Positions 1 through 8,177 of a stretch of DNA of 38,583 nt are shown piece by piece. The position numbers were made by a program, and so were the translations under genes. Each line of letters opens with the position of its first letter. Position 1 is the first letter of the stretch. The notes under the pieces are model-generated. The model made no database searches. It had not been told where the DNA came from and saw only the letters and a program-made list of their open reading frames with translations. This DNA is from Candidatus Scalindua sp. (GTDB lineage Bacteria > Planctomycetota > Brocadiia > Brocadiales > Scalinduaceae). The stretch is from positions 1-38,583 of the forward strand of contig JASMMK010000007.1 of assembly GCA_030748215.1 (NCBI GenBank). Reading direction: 5' to 3'.

Positions 1-1
1 T

Positions 2-76
2 CGGCCTCATAGTGCTCTTGGATACTTGCCACCTGCTCCAGAGACAATTGAAGCGGTACAGACAGTTGTAACGTAG
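2..76 (+). CDS. C-terminal end of an IS3-type transposase (partial, cut by window start)
   Basis: The frame opening at base 2 reads RPHSALGYLPPAPETIEA followed by a few residues and TAG at 74-76. The RPHSALGYxPPAPE block is the familiar C-terminal signature of IS3-group OrfB (rve/DDE integrase-core) transposases. Only 24 residues lie in the window, so the catalytic DDE residues and the state of the element cannot be judged. The tail is followed by about 65 bases of probable IS right-end sequence and then by unrelated non-coding DNA. The family call rests on this short motif alone. Confidence 0.75.
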   Translation, partial: RPHSALGYLPPAPETIEAVQTVVT

Positions 77-141
77 TGGAAACTGTCTGTATTATCCTGA
101 ACTCTAACTTTAAAGGTGGTACAAAGAACGGGGGCATGTCA
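77..141 (+). mobile_element. Probable right end of the IS3-type element
   Basis: Non-coding bases after the transposase stop include GGTGGTACAAAG and then GGGGGCATGTCA, ending near 141. Read on the other strand this begins TGACATGCCCCC, in keeping with the TG...CA termini common in IS3-group elements. The left end is outside the window, so the inverted repeat and target duplication cannot be confirmed. The boundary is inferred. Confidence 0.4.
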
Positions 142-419
142 ATTAGGGTGTGGTGTTTTCGTATGAAGAAATGATCTTTTTATCATCTGTTTCCCCCTTT
201 GATAGTTACTGTACATTACAGCGAAAATAGAGTGCTATCTTTTTCCTGTTTTTACAGTGCCTTGAACGGACATGGGTTTCCGTTCTGAGATAAAGTGACA
301 AAAATATTTATAGATGAGTGTTCCAGTGTCTTTGAATTTGACCGCCTATGAAATGTTTTTTTGTGGTAACACCCATGTTAGTTTGATCTGATTACCTGAA
401 ACTCCTTGTATTGATTGTA

Positions 420-449
420 TAGGTGATACTGGACTCGAACCAGTGATCC
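420..449 (-). other. Isolated tRNA 3' end (T arm plus acceptor strand), possible att remnant
   Basis: On the minus strand this reads ACTGG-TTCGAGT-CCAGT (a perfect 5-bp T stem with a 7-base loop), then ATCACCT and A at the discriminator position. The loop carries the invariant T54 T55 C56 R57 A58 with the G53-C61 pair. No matching 5' half (an AGGTGAT strand, D arm or anticodon arm) lies upstream; that sequence is AT-rich and unrelated. It is therefore a fragment, as left when an element recombines at the 3' end of a tRNA gene. Confidence 0.7.
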
Positions 450-583
450 TTTTCTTCATGCTTGATATATTAGCGATTTCAATTAAAAGTAACAAGTCAT
501 ATGCCAAACGGGTGTGTAAATTCTATTGATTTTGTAAGTAAAAACTAAGTTGTGCTAACATTATAAATAGTAGATACTTACGT

Positions 584-606
584 CATTATAAAGTGACTTT
601 ATAATG
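584..606. repeat. AT-rich perfect hairpin
   Basis: CATTATAAAG (584-593) pairs perfectly with CTTTATAATG (597-606) across a 3-base loop TGA. No T-run follows on either strand, so a rho-independent terminator is not supported. Role unknown. Confidence 0.6.
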
Positions 607-650
607 TACTTGTAGCTTATACAGGAGGGAGGTTTTAGATGATTTTATGC

Positions 651-710
651 CAATAGTGTGCCATGGCACACTATTGTATGGCGCACTATTGTGCCGTGGC
701 ACACTGTTGT
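651..710. repeat. 26-bp perfect palindrome plus two further direct copies of its half-site
   Basis: Bases 651-676 form a perfect dyad centred on GTGTGCCATGGCACAC. The half-site TGGCACACTATTGT at 664-677 recurs as TGGCGCACTATTGT (679-692) and TGGCACACTGTTGT (697-710), with an inverted copy at 651-663. Four related 13-14-base units thus lie in 60 bp, start spacings 15 and 18 between the direct copies. The cluster sits about 80 bp past the stop of the minus-strand gene at 790. It could be an operator cluster, a mobile-element end or a transcript-end structure; no U-run follows. Confidence 0.75.
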
Positions 711-789
711 GACTTCGCCTTGTATGTGAAGAGGGTTAGGCAAGGTAGAGATTTCTGCTGCAGTCAAAACCGGTGAAAGAGTTAATCGG

Positions 790-2112
790 TCAGCCTGGAG
801 TGATATAGTCTGTTATTAAGCTTTTCAAGTCGGGCTTGCTTGTTTCCTGAAGTTCGTAATTCGCCCTTATTGTGGGCTTGTTTATCCTGATTATTTTACC
901 TAAATCGATTGGAGTGCCTGTGATGACAGTATCACACTCTGTTTGATTAATAGTCTCTTCAAGCTCAGTGATTTGCTTGCTGCTATAACCCATGGCGGGG
1001 AGAAGCTTGTCAATATCAGGGTATTTGTTGAATGTCTCTTCTATACTACCGACTGCATATGGTTTAGGGTCAACAATTATGGATGCACCATATTCTCGGG
1101 CTGCCAGGACAGCGGCACCATATGCCATTCCGCCATGTGTTACTGTAGGTCCATCCTCCACAGCAAGCACTCTGCGGCCCTTTATTTTGTCAGGGCTCTC
1201 AATCGAGATTTTCAATGTTGCGTCGATGATGGAAGCTTTTGGATTTCTATGTTTTATATTCTCTTTAACCTTGAATATATTTTCAGGATCGGCATATTCT
1301 TCTTTGCTTATGATAACAATGTGTGCCAGCATGAGGTTTGTTTCGCCGGGGAAATACGTTATTTCATTTCCCGGTCTATGTGGGTCTACGAGGGTTATAT
1401 GGAGATCAGGTTTGAAGAAGGGTAAATCGTTGTTGCCTCCATCCCATACTATTACATCGGCTTCCTCTTCTACCTTTCTTAGGATTGCTTCGTAATCAAC
1501 ACCTGCGTAGACGACAATTCCCTGTTCTATATGAGGTTCATATTCCTCCATCTCTTCAATAGTGCAGTCATGCAAGGCAAGGTCTTCATACGTTTCAAAG
1601 CGCTGTACTTTCTGCTTTGCCAGATCTCCATAAGGCATAGGATGGCGGATAGCCACGACTTTCTTCCCGGTATCTTTTAATATGCGGCATACTCTTCTTG
1701 TGGCGGCACTCTTACCACATCCTGTTCTGACAGCGCAGATAGCAATAATAGGGACTTTGCTGCTGAGCATAGTTTGCTCTGCACCCATAATCACAAAACT
1801 GGCGCCGGCAGCCTGAACCTCGCTGGCCTTGTGCATCACGTATTCGTGTGGCACATCACTGTATGAAAAGACTACGTCATCGATCTTCTGTTTTTTGATG
1901 AGTTCGGTCAGCTTATTTTCATCATAGATCGGAATGCCGTCAGGGTATAATCTGCCGGCAAGTTCAGATGGATATTTCCGGTCAGCAATGTTCGGAATCT
2001 GAGTTGCGGTGAATGCTACAACCTCATAGTCTTCATTGTCTCTAAAGGTAACGTTGAAATTATGAAAATCCCTTCCTGCTGCTCCCATTATCAGGGTTCT
2101 TCTTTTTTTCAT
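790..2112 (-). CDS. Cyclic 2,3-diphosphoglycerate synthase-like ATP/GTP-binding protein
   Basis: A 440-residue cytosolic protein resembling archaeal cyclic 2,3-diphosphoglycerate synthetase (about 460 residues), which closes 2,3-diphosphoglycerate to its cyclic form using ATP. Visible features are an N-terminal Rossmann-like segment (LIMGAAGRDFHNFN, residues 8-20), a P-loop AVRTGCGKS (127-135), and an acidic WDGGNND patch (223-229) followed by LVDPHRPG (241-248). The C-terminal half carries VEDGPTVTHGGMAYGA, typical of the family. A weak AGGA lies about 9 bases before the ATG. It is a monocistronic minus-strand gene, divergent from the M16 pair. Bacterial homologues are often annotated only as GTPases; whether this one makes cDPG is not shown by the sequence. 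Family assignment is firm, reaction less so. Confidence 0.75.
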   Translation of the reverse strand: MKKRRTLIMGAAGRDFHNFNVTFRDNEDYEVVAFTATQIPNIADRKYPSELAGRLYPDGIPIYDENKLTELIKKQKIDDVVFSYSDVPHEYVMHKASEVQAAGASFVIMGAEQTMLSSKVPIIAICAVRTGCGKSAATRRVCRILKDTGKKVVAIRHPMPYGDLAKQKVQRFETYEDLALHDCTIEEMEEYEPHIEQGIVVYAGVDYEAILRKVEEEADVIVWDGGNNDLPFFKPDLHITLVDPHRPGNEITYFPGETNLMLAHIVIISKEEYADPENIFKVKENIKHRNPKASIIDATLKISIESPDKIKGRRVLAVEDGPTVTHGGMAYGAAVLAAREYGASIIVDPKPYAVGSIEETFNKYPDIDKLLPAMGYSSKQITELEETINQTECDTVITGTPIDLGKIIRINKPTIRANYELQETSKPDLKSLITDYITPG

Positions 2113-2319
2113 TGTTTTTAATCCTGAGATATTGTTGTTAATATGATTTGAAGTTTAAAATTACTATAGTATGAAATAAATATCAACATAAAACAGTTAT
2201 GATTGTTCTGCTTTCTCAGAATCCACTTGCCTTGATTCTGGATTGGGAATACAATTGTTTGAACTGCCGTAGATGATTTTCGCAGAAGTGTCTTTTTTAA
2301 CATAATAATAGATAGCGGT

Positions 2320-3675
2320 ATGACGTCTCGACTATTCATAATATGTTTTCTTTTTATTTCTCATTTGTTGGTTTTTATGCATACATCAACTGCTGAAGAT
2401 ATTAAACTGGATCTCAAGGAGCATCGTTTAAAGAATGGCTTAAGGCTTATACTCAGTGAGGACCACTCTTCTCCGATAATAAGCCTTCAGGTGTGGTACA
2501 ACGTGGGCTCCAGAAATGAAAGACCGGGTATAACAGGTATTTCACATCTCTTTGAGCATATGATGTTCAAGGGTTCAAAAAATGTTGAACCGGAAGAGTA
2601 CGGTCGTATCATCCAACAAAATGGTGGTACGGATAATGCCTTTACTGCCAGGGATATGACTGCTTACTTTGAAAATCTTCCCAGCTCCCAGCTCGAATTA
2701 GCTGTAAGACTGGAGGCAGACAGGATGGCTCACCTTCGACTTACTGCTGACACTCTTGCGTCTGAAAGAGAGGTTGTAAAGGAGGAGAGGCGCATGCGGG
2801 TTGATAATTCGCTTTTTGGCAAATTAAGTGAAGCGCTATACTCAACTGCATTTACCAGGCATCCATATAGATGGCCGGTAATTGGATGGATGTCCGATAT
2901 TGATTCAATAAGCCTGGAAGATTGTAAAGCCTTTTACCGTTCACACTATGCGCCAAATAATGCTACTATTATTTTACTTGGTGATATAGATCTTCAGGTA
3001 ACCATCTCAATTGTGGAGAAGTATTTTGGAAATATACCGTCCGCAGAGCTTATGGAGGAAGTGATACCTGTAGAAGAGATTCAGAAGAAGGAGAGAGAGA
3101 AAGACCTTTTTGTTGACGCCAGCTTCCCATGGCTTGCCGTTGCCTATCACATTCCGGAAGCAGCCCATGATGATGTCCCGGTGCTGGAGCTTATAGGAAA
3201 CATACTTACAAGTGGTCGTAGTTCCAGGCTCCACCGGAAAATTATATATGAAGACCAATCAGCGCTGTCAGTCTTTGCATCGGTTGACAACAACAAAGCC
3301 CCGGGACTATTTGTTATTACGGTAAATAGCATAAAACAGGGACACGCTATGGAAGAAATAGAATCCATAGCCAATGAGAGCCTCGAACTACTCAAGGCTG
3401 AAATGGTAACTGAGCGTGAACTTGAGAAAGCAATAAATCAAATGGAAACAAATCTCATTTTTGGCCTTCAGACCAACTTTGTCAAAGGCATGCGAATCGG
3501 GTTTAGTCTTACAAGTACGGGAGACCCGTTGGGCTTTGTAAAGAAACTGGAGAGCTACCGACATGCAACCGCGAAAGATATACAAAAAGTAGCAAAGAAG
3601 TATTTTACTTCCGAGAATCGAACTATAATAAGGCTGTTTCCTAAAGAGAATTCCGAGATACCTTCTACAAAATGA
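2320..3675 (+). CDS. M16 family zinc peptidase, catalytic subunit
   Basis: A 451-residue exported peptidase with an N-terminal signal segment (about residues 1-25, hydrophobic, ending near TSTAED). The inverted zinc motif HxxEH is intact as HLFEH (76-80), and the third ligand Glu lies in SEREVVKEERRMR (155 or 156, about 76 residues after His80 as in pitrilysin). The length fits the bacterial M16B type, with two similar halves of about 210 residues. The C-terminal half has IIYEDQSALSV where many homologues have an R...GLxY substrate-binding element, so that element looks degenerate. The second subunit starts within 100 bp downstream on the same strand, suggesting a heterodimer acting on short peptides in the periplasm. 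Confidence 0.9.
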   Translation: MTSRLFIICFLFISHLLVFMHTSTAEDIKLDLKEHRLKNGLRLILSEDHSSPIISLQVWYNVGSRNERPGITGISHLFEHMMFKGSKNVEPEEYGRIIQQNGGTDNAFTARDMTAYFENLPSSQLELAVRLEADRMAHLRLTADTLASEREVVKEERRMRVDNSLFGKLSEALYSTAFTRHPYRWPVIGWMSDIDSISLEDCKAFYRSHYAPNNATIILLGDIDLQVTISIVEKYFGNIPSAELMEEVIPVEEIQKKEREKDLFVDASFPWLAVAYHIPEAAHDDVPVLELIGNILTSGRSSRLHRKIIYEDQSALSVFASVDNNKAPGLFVITVNSIKQGHAMEEIESIANESLELLKAEMVTERELEKAINQMETNLIFGLQTNFVKGMRIGFSLTSTGDPLGFVKKLESYRHATAKDIQKVAKKYFTSENRTIIRLFPKENSEIPSTK

Positions 3676-3769
3676 TGTTTGGAATTACAGGGCATGAGAT
3701 GACGTGAGATTTATAAACTGTTTCGTATTCAGGTTTTCGTGCTTCGGATTTAATGTTTTGATATTGCAT

Positions 3770-5173
3770 ATGTTAAAATTCACAAAACCGTGTTTGTGTC
3801 GCTATGTTTTTGTAATTACTTTAATCTTATTTACTGTTCTTGTTAGTGATAGACACTTGAGCGGTGAAGGGAATGTAGTACCAATGAAATACCGGAAGGT
3901 AACACTCGATAACGGACTGAGAGTAATCATGGTTGACCACCATGAATTGCCAATAGTAGCAATAGAGTTGATGGTAAAGGCCGGCTCTGTACATGAGTCC
4001 CGAGAAAAGCCCGGGCTTGCACATATCGTTGCACAGCTACTCCGTGAGGGCACGCGTACAAAGGAGTCCCTGGAGATTTCTGAGAGTATAGATTTCATTG
4101 GTGGTTCTCTGGGTGTTGATTGTGCATATGACTCGTCATCAGTAACAACTACTGCACTTGTAAAACATTTTGAGACTATACTTGACTTGCTTTCTGAAGT
4201 TACAAGGTTCCCTGCGTTTAATGCTAAAGAGATAGAACTCCACAGGGATAAGACTATTACGGCCATACTCAGGGAAAAGGATAATAAGGCATTCATAGCC
4301 AGCAGGCATTTCAGCGAGATGCTATACGGTGGACATCCCTATGCCCACCCTCCTATCGGGACAACGAAAGGTCTTAAGGCTATATCAAGAGATGAAATCA
4401 TACAGTTTCACAAAACACATTATCTGCCCAATAATTCTATCCTGACAGTAGTCGGAGACATAGATTATGAAAAGACGCTTGCTAGCATAAAGGAGGCCTT
4501 TGGTGACTGGAAGAGAGGAGATGTTCTGCCGCCGACATTGCCTCCTGTAACCAAAATAGACGGTTACAAGATAAGGATTGTGAATAAGCCTGATCTGACA
4601 CAGACAGAAATCCGTCTGGGACATATTGGTATTGCACGAGACGATCCGGATTATTTTGCACTTATGCTACTGAATCATATTTTTGGCAGAGGACCTGCAT
4701 CCAGGCTCTATACCAAGGTGAGGTCTGAGAAGGGCCTTACTTACGGTGCTAACAGCGGATTTGCAGCAAGAAAATTACGGGGGCCGTTTTATGTAAGGAC
4801 GTATAGTAAAAATGAAACTGCAATTGAAACACTTCTAGTGGTACTTGGCGAGTTGAAAAAGCTGAAGTCTGGCGGTGTGACTAAGAAAGAGCTGGCCAGC
4901 GCCAAATCATTTTACGTTGGCCATTTTCCCTTGAGTATGGAGACAGCGGCTCAGATCGCTTCCAGGATTATAGTTCAGGAATTTTACGGTCTGCCTGAGG
5001 ATTATATAGAAAAATACATGGATAATGTTAAGGCTGTTTCCATGGAGGGTATTGAAGGTGCAATAAAGAGGGTACTCGATCCGGGGAATATGGTAATTAC
5101 TCTAGTAAGCAAGTCGGAGGAGATCCTGGAAAAGGCAAAAGCTTTGGGAGAGGTTGAGTTGAAGGAGCTATGA
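3770..5173 (+). CDS. M16 family protein, non-catalytic partner subunit
   Basis: A 467-residue M16 homologue from the ATG at 3770; a GTG at 3704 would extend it by 22 residues. The ATG is preferred because it gives a classic signal peptide (Lys-rich start, then a hydrophobic run to about residue 28). The expected HxxEH is HIVAQ (His85, Ala88, Gln89), so the catalytic Glu and the second His are lost. The C-terminal half keeps VRSEKGLTYGA, the Arg/Tyr substrate-binding element that is degenerate in the upstream subunit. This complementary pattern matches heterodimeric M16B pairs and mitochondrial processing peptidase, where one chain is catalytic and the other binds substrate. No clear Shine-Dalgarno sequence is visible. 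Confidence 0.85.
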   Translation: MLKFTKPCLCRYVFVITLILFTVLVSDRHLSGEGNVVPMKYRKVTLDNGLRVIMVDHHELPIVAIELMVKAGSVHESREKPGLAHIVAQLLREGTRTKESLEISESIDFIGGSLGVDCAYDSSSVTTTALVKHFETILDLLSEVTRFPAFNAKEIELHRDKTITAILREKDNKAFIASRHFSEMLYGGHPYAHPPIGTTKGLKAISRDEIIQFHKTHYLPNNSILTVVGDIDYEKTLASIKEAFGDWKRGDVLPPTLPPVTKIDGYKIRIVNKPDLTQTEIRLGHIGIARDDPDYFALMLLNHIFGRGPASRLYTKVRSEKGLTYGANSGFAARKLRGPFYVRTYSKNETAIETLLVVLGELKKLKSGGVTKKELASAKSFYVGHFPLSMETAAQIASRIIVQEFYGLPEDYIEKYMDNVKAVSMEGIEGAIKRVLDPGNMVITLVSKSEEILEKAKALGEVELKEL

Positions 5174-5249
5174 TGGCAACAAAAAACATAAAATAGTTAC
5201 TATTTGACCTATTGAAAATTTATTCTCTGATATTTATATGGGAGCTGGA

Positions 5250-5861
5250 ATGGCAGAACAAAAAGCGACTAACATCAAATGGCATCATGGAAAAATAACA
5301 AAAGAGGACAGGGTAAAGCTGCTGAACCAGAAAGGTGCAACCATTTGGCTTACAGGCCTTTCAGGTTCTGGGAAATCGACAATAGCCGTTGAGCTCGAAC
5401 ATGCGCTTATAGAAAACAAACATCAGGCGTATATACTGGATGGTGATAATATACGCCATGGTCTGAACAAAAATCTTGGCTTTTCGCCCGAAGACCGCAC
5501 TGAGAACATTCGTCGTATTGGTGAAGTGGCAAAGTTGTTCACAGAGGCAAATATAATAACAATTGCTGCTTTTGTGTCTCCATATAGAGAAGACAGGGAT
5601 AATGTAAGGACACTTCTGGGACATGGTGAATTCGTAGAGATTTATGTTAAGTGCTCTCTCGAAGTTTGTGAAACACGTGATACAAAAGGGTTGTATAAAA
5701 AGGCACGTGCCGGTGAGGTTAAAGATTTTACGGGTATTTCTGCACCTTATGAAGAACCACTGAATCCTGAGTTAACAATTGATTCATCAAAGTTGTCAGT
5801 GGAGGAGTCCACCAGGGAGATATTAAACTATCTTGAAGAGAAGGGACATGTGACGTTTTAG
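5250..5861 (+). CDS. cysC: Adenylyl-sulfate kinase (APS kinase)
   Basis: Phosphorylates adenosine 5'-phosphosulfate to PAPS with ATP in the cytosol. About 203 residues from the ATG at 5250, close to the usual CysC length. The start at 5250 has GGAG at 5241-5244 with a 5-base spacer, whereas an in-frame ATG at 5238 has none. In numbering from 5238 the P-loop is GLSGSGKST (40-48), followed by DGDNIRHGLNKNLGFSPEDR (APS-binding and DGD region) and FVSPYREDRD. The tail KARAGEVKDFTGISAPYEEP is also standard. No ATP sulfurylase or PAPS reductase lies in the window, so it may serve sulfation rather than assimilation. Convergent with recQ. Confidence 0.93.
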   Translation: MAEQKATNIKWHHGKITKEDRVKLLNQKGATIWLTGLSGSGKSTIAVELEHALIENKHQAYILDGDNIRHGLNKNLGFSPEDRTENIRRIGEVAKLFTEANIITIAAFVSPYREDRDNVRTLLGHGEFVEIYVKCSLEVCETRDTKGLYKKARAGEVKDFTGISAPYEEPLNPELTIDSSKLSVEESTREILNYLEEKGHVTF

Positions 5862-5886
5862 TTTTGAATAAACAGGCTGGGCCACG

Positions 5887-8040
5887 CTATGTTTTCTTTC
5901 GTTTTATATAAGCTCTTACCAGTTTTGCATCCTCATAGTTTACAGTTCCATTGGAATGTTCAACAATAGGTCCTGTATGCCAGGTCTTGAGAGATAAAAA
6001 CATCTCTTCGATTATATTGCGTTTTGCCGGGTCAATGAGGCGGTCTATTGCGACATCACGTCCATCCCTTATCAGACTTTCAAAATGTCCTGTGATTGTG
6101 GCGGTCGTAAGGTTGCGGGTCTTTGCTATCTCCTTAATTGAAAGTCCCTCTCTGGAGAGTTCATAGGTCTTTTCAATTGTTCCTCCCTTCGTCTTTTGCT
6201 GTGGCGTATTTAATGATGGAGCAACAGGCTCTCTTTCAGGGATTGAGATATCAGGGTTTTTATCAAGATGTGCTTTTATCTCCTTTGTAAAATCAGTGCC
6301 ATAACTTTCAAGCTTGGTATCTCCGACACCGCTGATAGTTATCATCTTATCCAGTGTTGATGGATAGTAAACACACATTTCATGAAGTGTCATGTCTGAA
6401 AAAACAATGTATGGAGGTACCTTGTGCTCTTCGGCAAGTCTCTTACGAAGAACACGAAGTTTATCAAACAGGACTTCGTCATAAGACTCAAACCCGCTGA
6501 CTCTAAACGCCTTGGGTCTCTTTCTTATCTCCTCTCTCTTTAATCCCTCGATCTCTTCTCTACCTAAAAGTATATCCGTACCTCTCTTTGTCAGTTTTAA
6601 CACCGGATATTGACCTCCATCCTGTGCAATAGCTTCCTGTGCCAGTAGCTCATCTACTATAAATTGCCAGTGTTTTTTTTGTTTATGTTTACCTGCGCCA
6701 TAGGTCTTGATCTCATTATGCTGAAGTTCTCGAATACGCTTTGTGTCAGCACCGGCAACAATATCAATGATATGCCCGATCCCAAAATATTGACCGGTCC
6801 TTGATATTGCCGACATCACTATCTGTGCATCAGTAGTTATATCAACTTTTTCAACGTTACCCATACAGATGTCGCATGCCCCGCAGTTTTCTTCCGTATA
6901 ATTCTCACCAAAATATTCAAGAAGCTGTCTGCGTCTGCACACATTATGCGAAGCATATTTGACAGACTTATTCAGCTTTTCCATAGATATTGACCGTTCA
7001 TTTTCATTAGGCATCTGATCTATAAAAAACCTGATCTTGGGGATATCCTGTCTGCCAAAGAAGAGAAAGCAATTAGCCGTATCTCCATCGCGTCCCGCCC
7101 GCCCGGTTTCCTGGTAGTAGCCTTCTATGTTTTTAGGCAAATCAGCATGGATAACGAAGCGAACATTTGATTTATCTATTCCCATCCCAAAGGCAATTGT
7201 TGCTACGATTATAGTGACCCTGTCTCTGCTGAACGCCTCCTGGTTTTCTTTGCGTTCCTCAGGGCTCAACCCTGCATGATAAGGCAGTGCACTGATACCC
7301 TGCTCCACCAGAAACTCGGTTAATCTCATCACAGAGTCACGTGTAGTACGGTAGATTATGCCGGGTTCGTCCGTATGCTCTTTGAGAAATTCTATTAGCT
7401 GAGCCTCTAATCCTGTCTTGCTTTTTACCTGGTAAAATAGATTCTGGCGATTAAATGACGCGCGGATAATGTACGGAGATCTTAGTCCTATCTTGCTGAT
7501 AATATCCTTCTGGACCTTTGGCGTTGCAGTTGCCGTAAATGCCGTTACCGGAATGTGTGGAAAGCTTTGAGTCAGATTGCAGAGACTCAGATAATCAGGG
7601 CGGAAGTCATGCCCCCATTCGGAAACACAATGCGCTTCGTCTATGGCAAAAAGTGATATGGGAAGAGATTTCAGTGTTTCAAGGAAGCCCTGCATGGCAA
7701 ATCGTTCAGGTGCAATGTAGAGTAGTTCCAGGTTATTACTTTTCAGTTGTTGGTACACGGCAGACATCTCCTGCGTGCTTAAAGAGCTGTTTAAAAATGC
7801 AGCAGACATTCCGTTTTCAATGGCCGCATCAACCTGGTCCTTCATAAGGGAGATCAGTGGGCTTATAACAACTGTAGTTCCCTTCATCATCCGGGCCGGC
7901 AATTGATAACAGAGCGATTTTCCACCCCCGGTAGGCATCACTGCAAAAACATCTCTCTTTTCAAGGATGTTCTTGATTATCGTTTCCTGGTTAGGGCGAA
8001 AGGATTGAAATCCAAAAACTTTTTTAAGCGTATTGTGCAT
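5887..8040 (-). CDS. recQ: ATP-dependent DNA helicase RecQ
   Basis: A 3'-to-5' superfamily 2 DNA helicase used in recombination and fork repair; 717 residues, somewhat longer than the E. coli protein (about 610). Walker A is MPTGGGKS (35-42), the DEAH box is 134-137 and motif VI is QETGRAGRDG (310-319). The RecQ zinc site is visible as Cys368, Cys386, Cys389 and Cys392. An RQC winged-helix region follows (about 400-505), then an HRDC domain (about 520-600). The extra C-terminal segment (about 630-717) looks like a helix-turn-helix (LSREGLSIKEIAKTRNLTTA), seen in longer RecQ variants. The ATG is preceded by AGGAAAG at suitable spacing. Transcribed alone on the minus strand. Confidence 0.95.
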   Translation of the reverse strand: MHNTLKKVFGFQSFRPNQETIIKNILEKRDVFAVMPTGGGKSLCYQLPARMMKGTTVVISPLISLMKDQVDAAIENGMSAAFLNSSLSTQEMSAVYQQLKSNNLELLYIAPERFAMQGFLETLKSLPISLFAIDEAHCVSEWGHDFRPDYLSLCNLTQSFPHIPVTAFTATATPKVQKDIISKIGLRSPYIIRASFNRQNLFYQVKSKTGLEAQLIEFLKEHTDEPGIIYRTTRDSVMRLTEFLVEQGISALPYHAGLSPEERKENQEAFSRDRVTIIVATIAFGMGIDKSNVRFVIHADLPKNIEGYYQETGRAGRDGDTANCFLFFGRQDIPKIRFFIDQMPNENERSISMEKLNKSVKYASHNVCRRRQLLEYFGENYTEENCGACDICMGNVEKVDITTDAQIVMSAISRTGQYFGIGHIIDIVAGADTKRIRELQHNEIKTYGAGKHKQKKHWQFIVDELLAQEAIAQDGGQYPVLKLTKRGTDILLGREEIEGLKREEIRKRPKAFRVSGFESYDEVLFDKLRVLRKRLAEEHKVPPYIVFSDMTLHEMCVYYPSTLDKMITISGVGDTKLESYGTDFTKEIKAHLDKNPDISIPEREPVAPSLNTPQQKTKGGTIEKTYELSREGLSIKEIAKTRNLTTATITGHFESLIRDGRDVAIDRLIDPAKRNIIEEMFLSLKTWHTGPIVEHSNGTVNYEDAKLVRAYIKRKKT

Positions 8041-8074
8041 TTGTAAATACTTTCCTGCTTTAAAGTTGATAACA

Positions 8075-8142
8075 CTTCGACTCTGCTCAGTGTGACGTTA
8101 TTCTGAACATACGATACCTCGTCATCCGGAGTGGAGTCGAAG
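8075..8142. repeat. Imperfect inverted repeat between lpd and recQ
   Basis: CTTCGACTCTGCTCAG (starting 8075, arm to 8096) faces GTCATCCGGAGTGGAGTCGAAG (8121-8142), with a 24-base gap. The core AGTCGAAG/CTTCGACT is exact and the rest about 75-80% matched. A related AAGTCGAAGGATCGC occurs at 15408-15422. This looks like a dispersed intergenic repeat rather than a terminator, since no T-run follows. Confidence 0.6.
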
Positions 8143-8177
8143 GATAGTTCTTATTGCGATAGCACTCTAACTTATTA

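Larger units (their letters stand above)
142..789. other. Non-coding scar region (648 bp)
   Basis: No convincing ORF is present. It contains a 7-bp hairpin (GAACGGA 264-270 with TCCGTTC 279-285), a tRNA 3'-end fragment (420-449), an AT-rich hairpin (584-606) and a palindrome plus repeat cluster (651-710), each listed separately. Its position between an IS end and the 3' end of the next gene fits a site of past integration and decay. Confidence 0.6.

Noticed and set aside
400-500. A complete tRNA gene
   Set aside because: Only the T arm and acceptor 3' strand are present; no D arm, anticodon arm or pairing 5' acceptor strand upstream.
651-710. CRISPR array or rho-independent terminator
   Set aside because: Units abut within 60 bp with no spacers of constant size, and no T-run follows on either strand.
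2118-2339. 73-residue minus-strand ORF between the cDPG synthase and M16 genes
   Set aside because: No ribosome-binding site or recognisable protein pattern, and it overlaps the start of the M16 gene; it is probably spacer with promoters.
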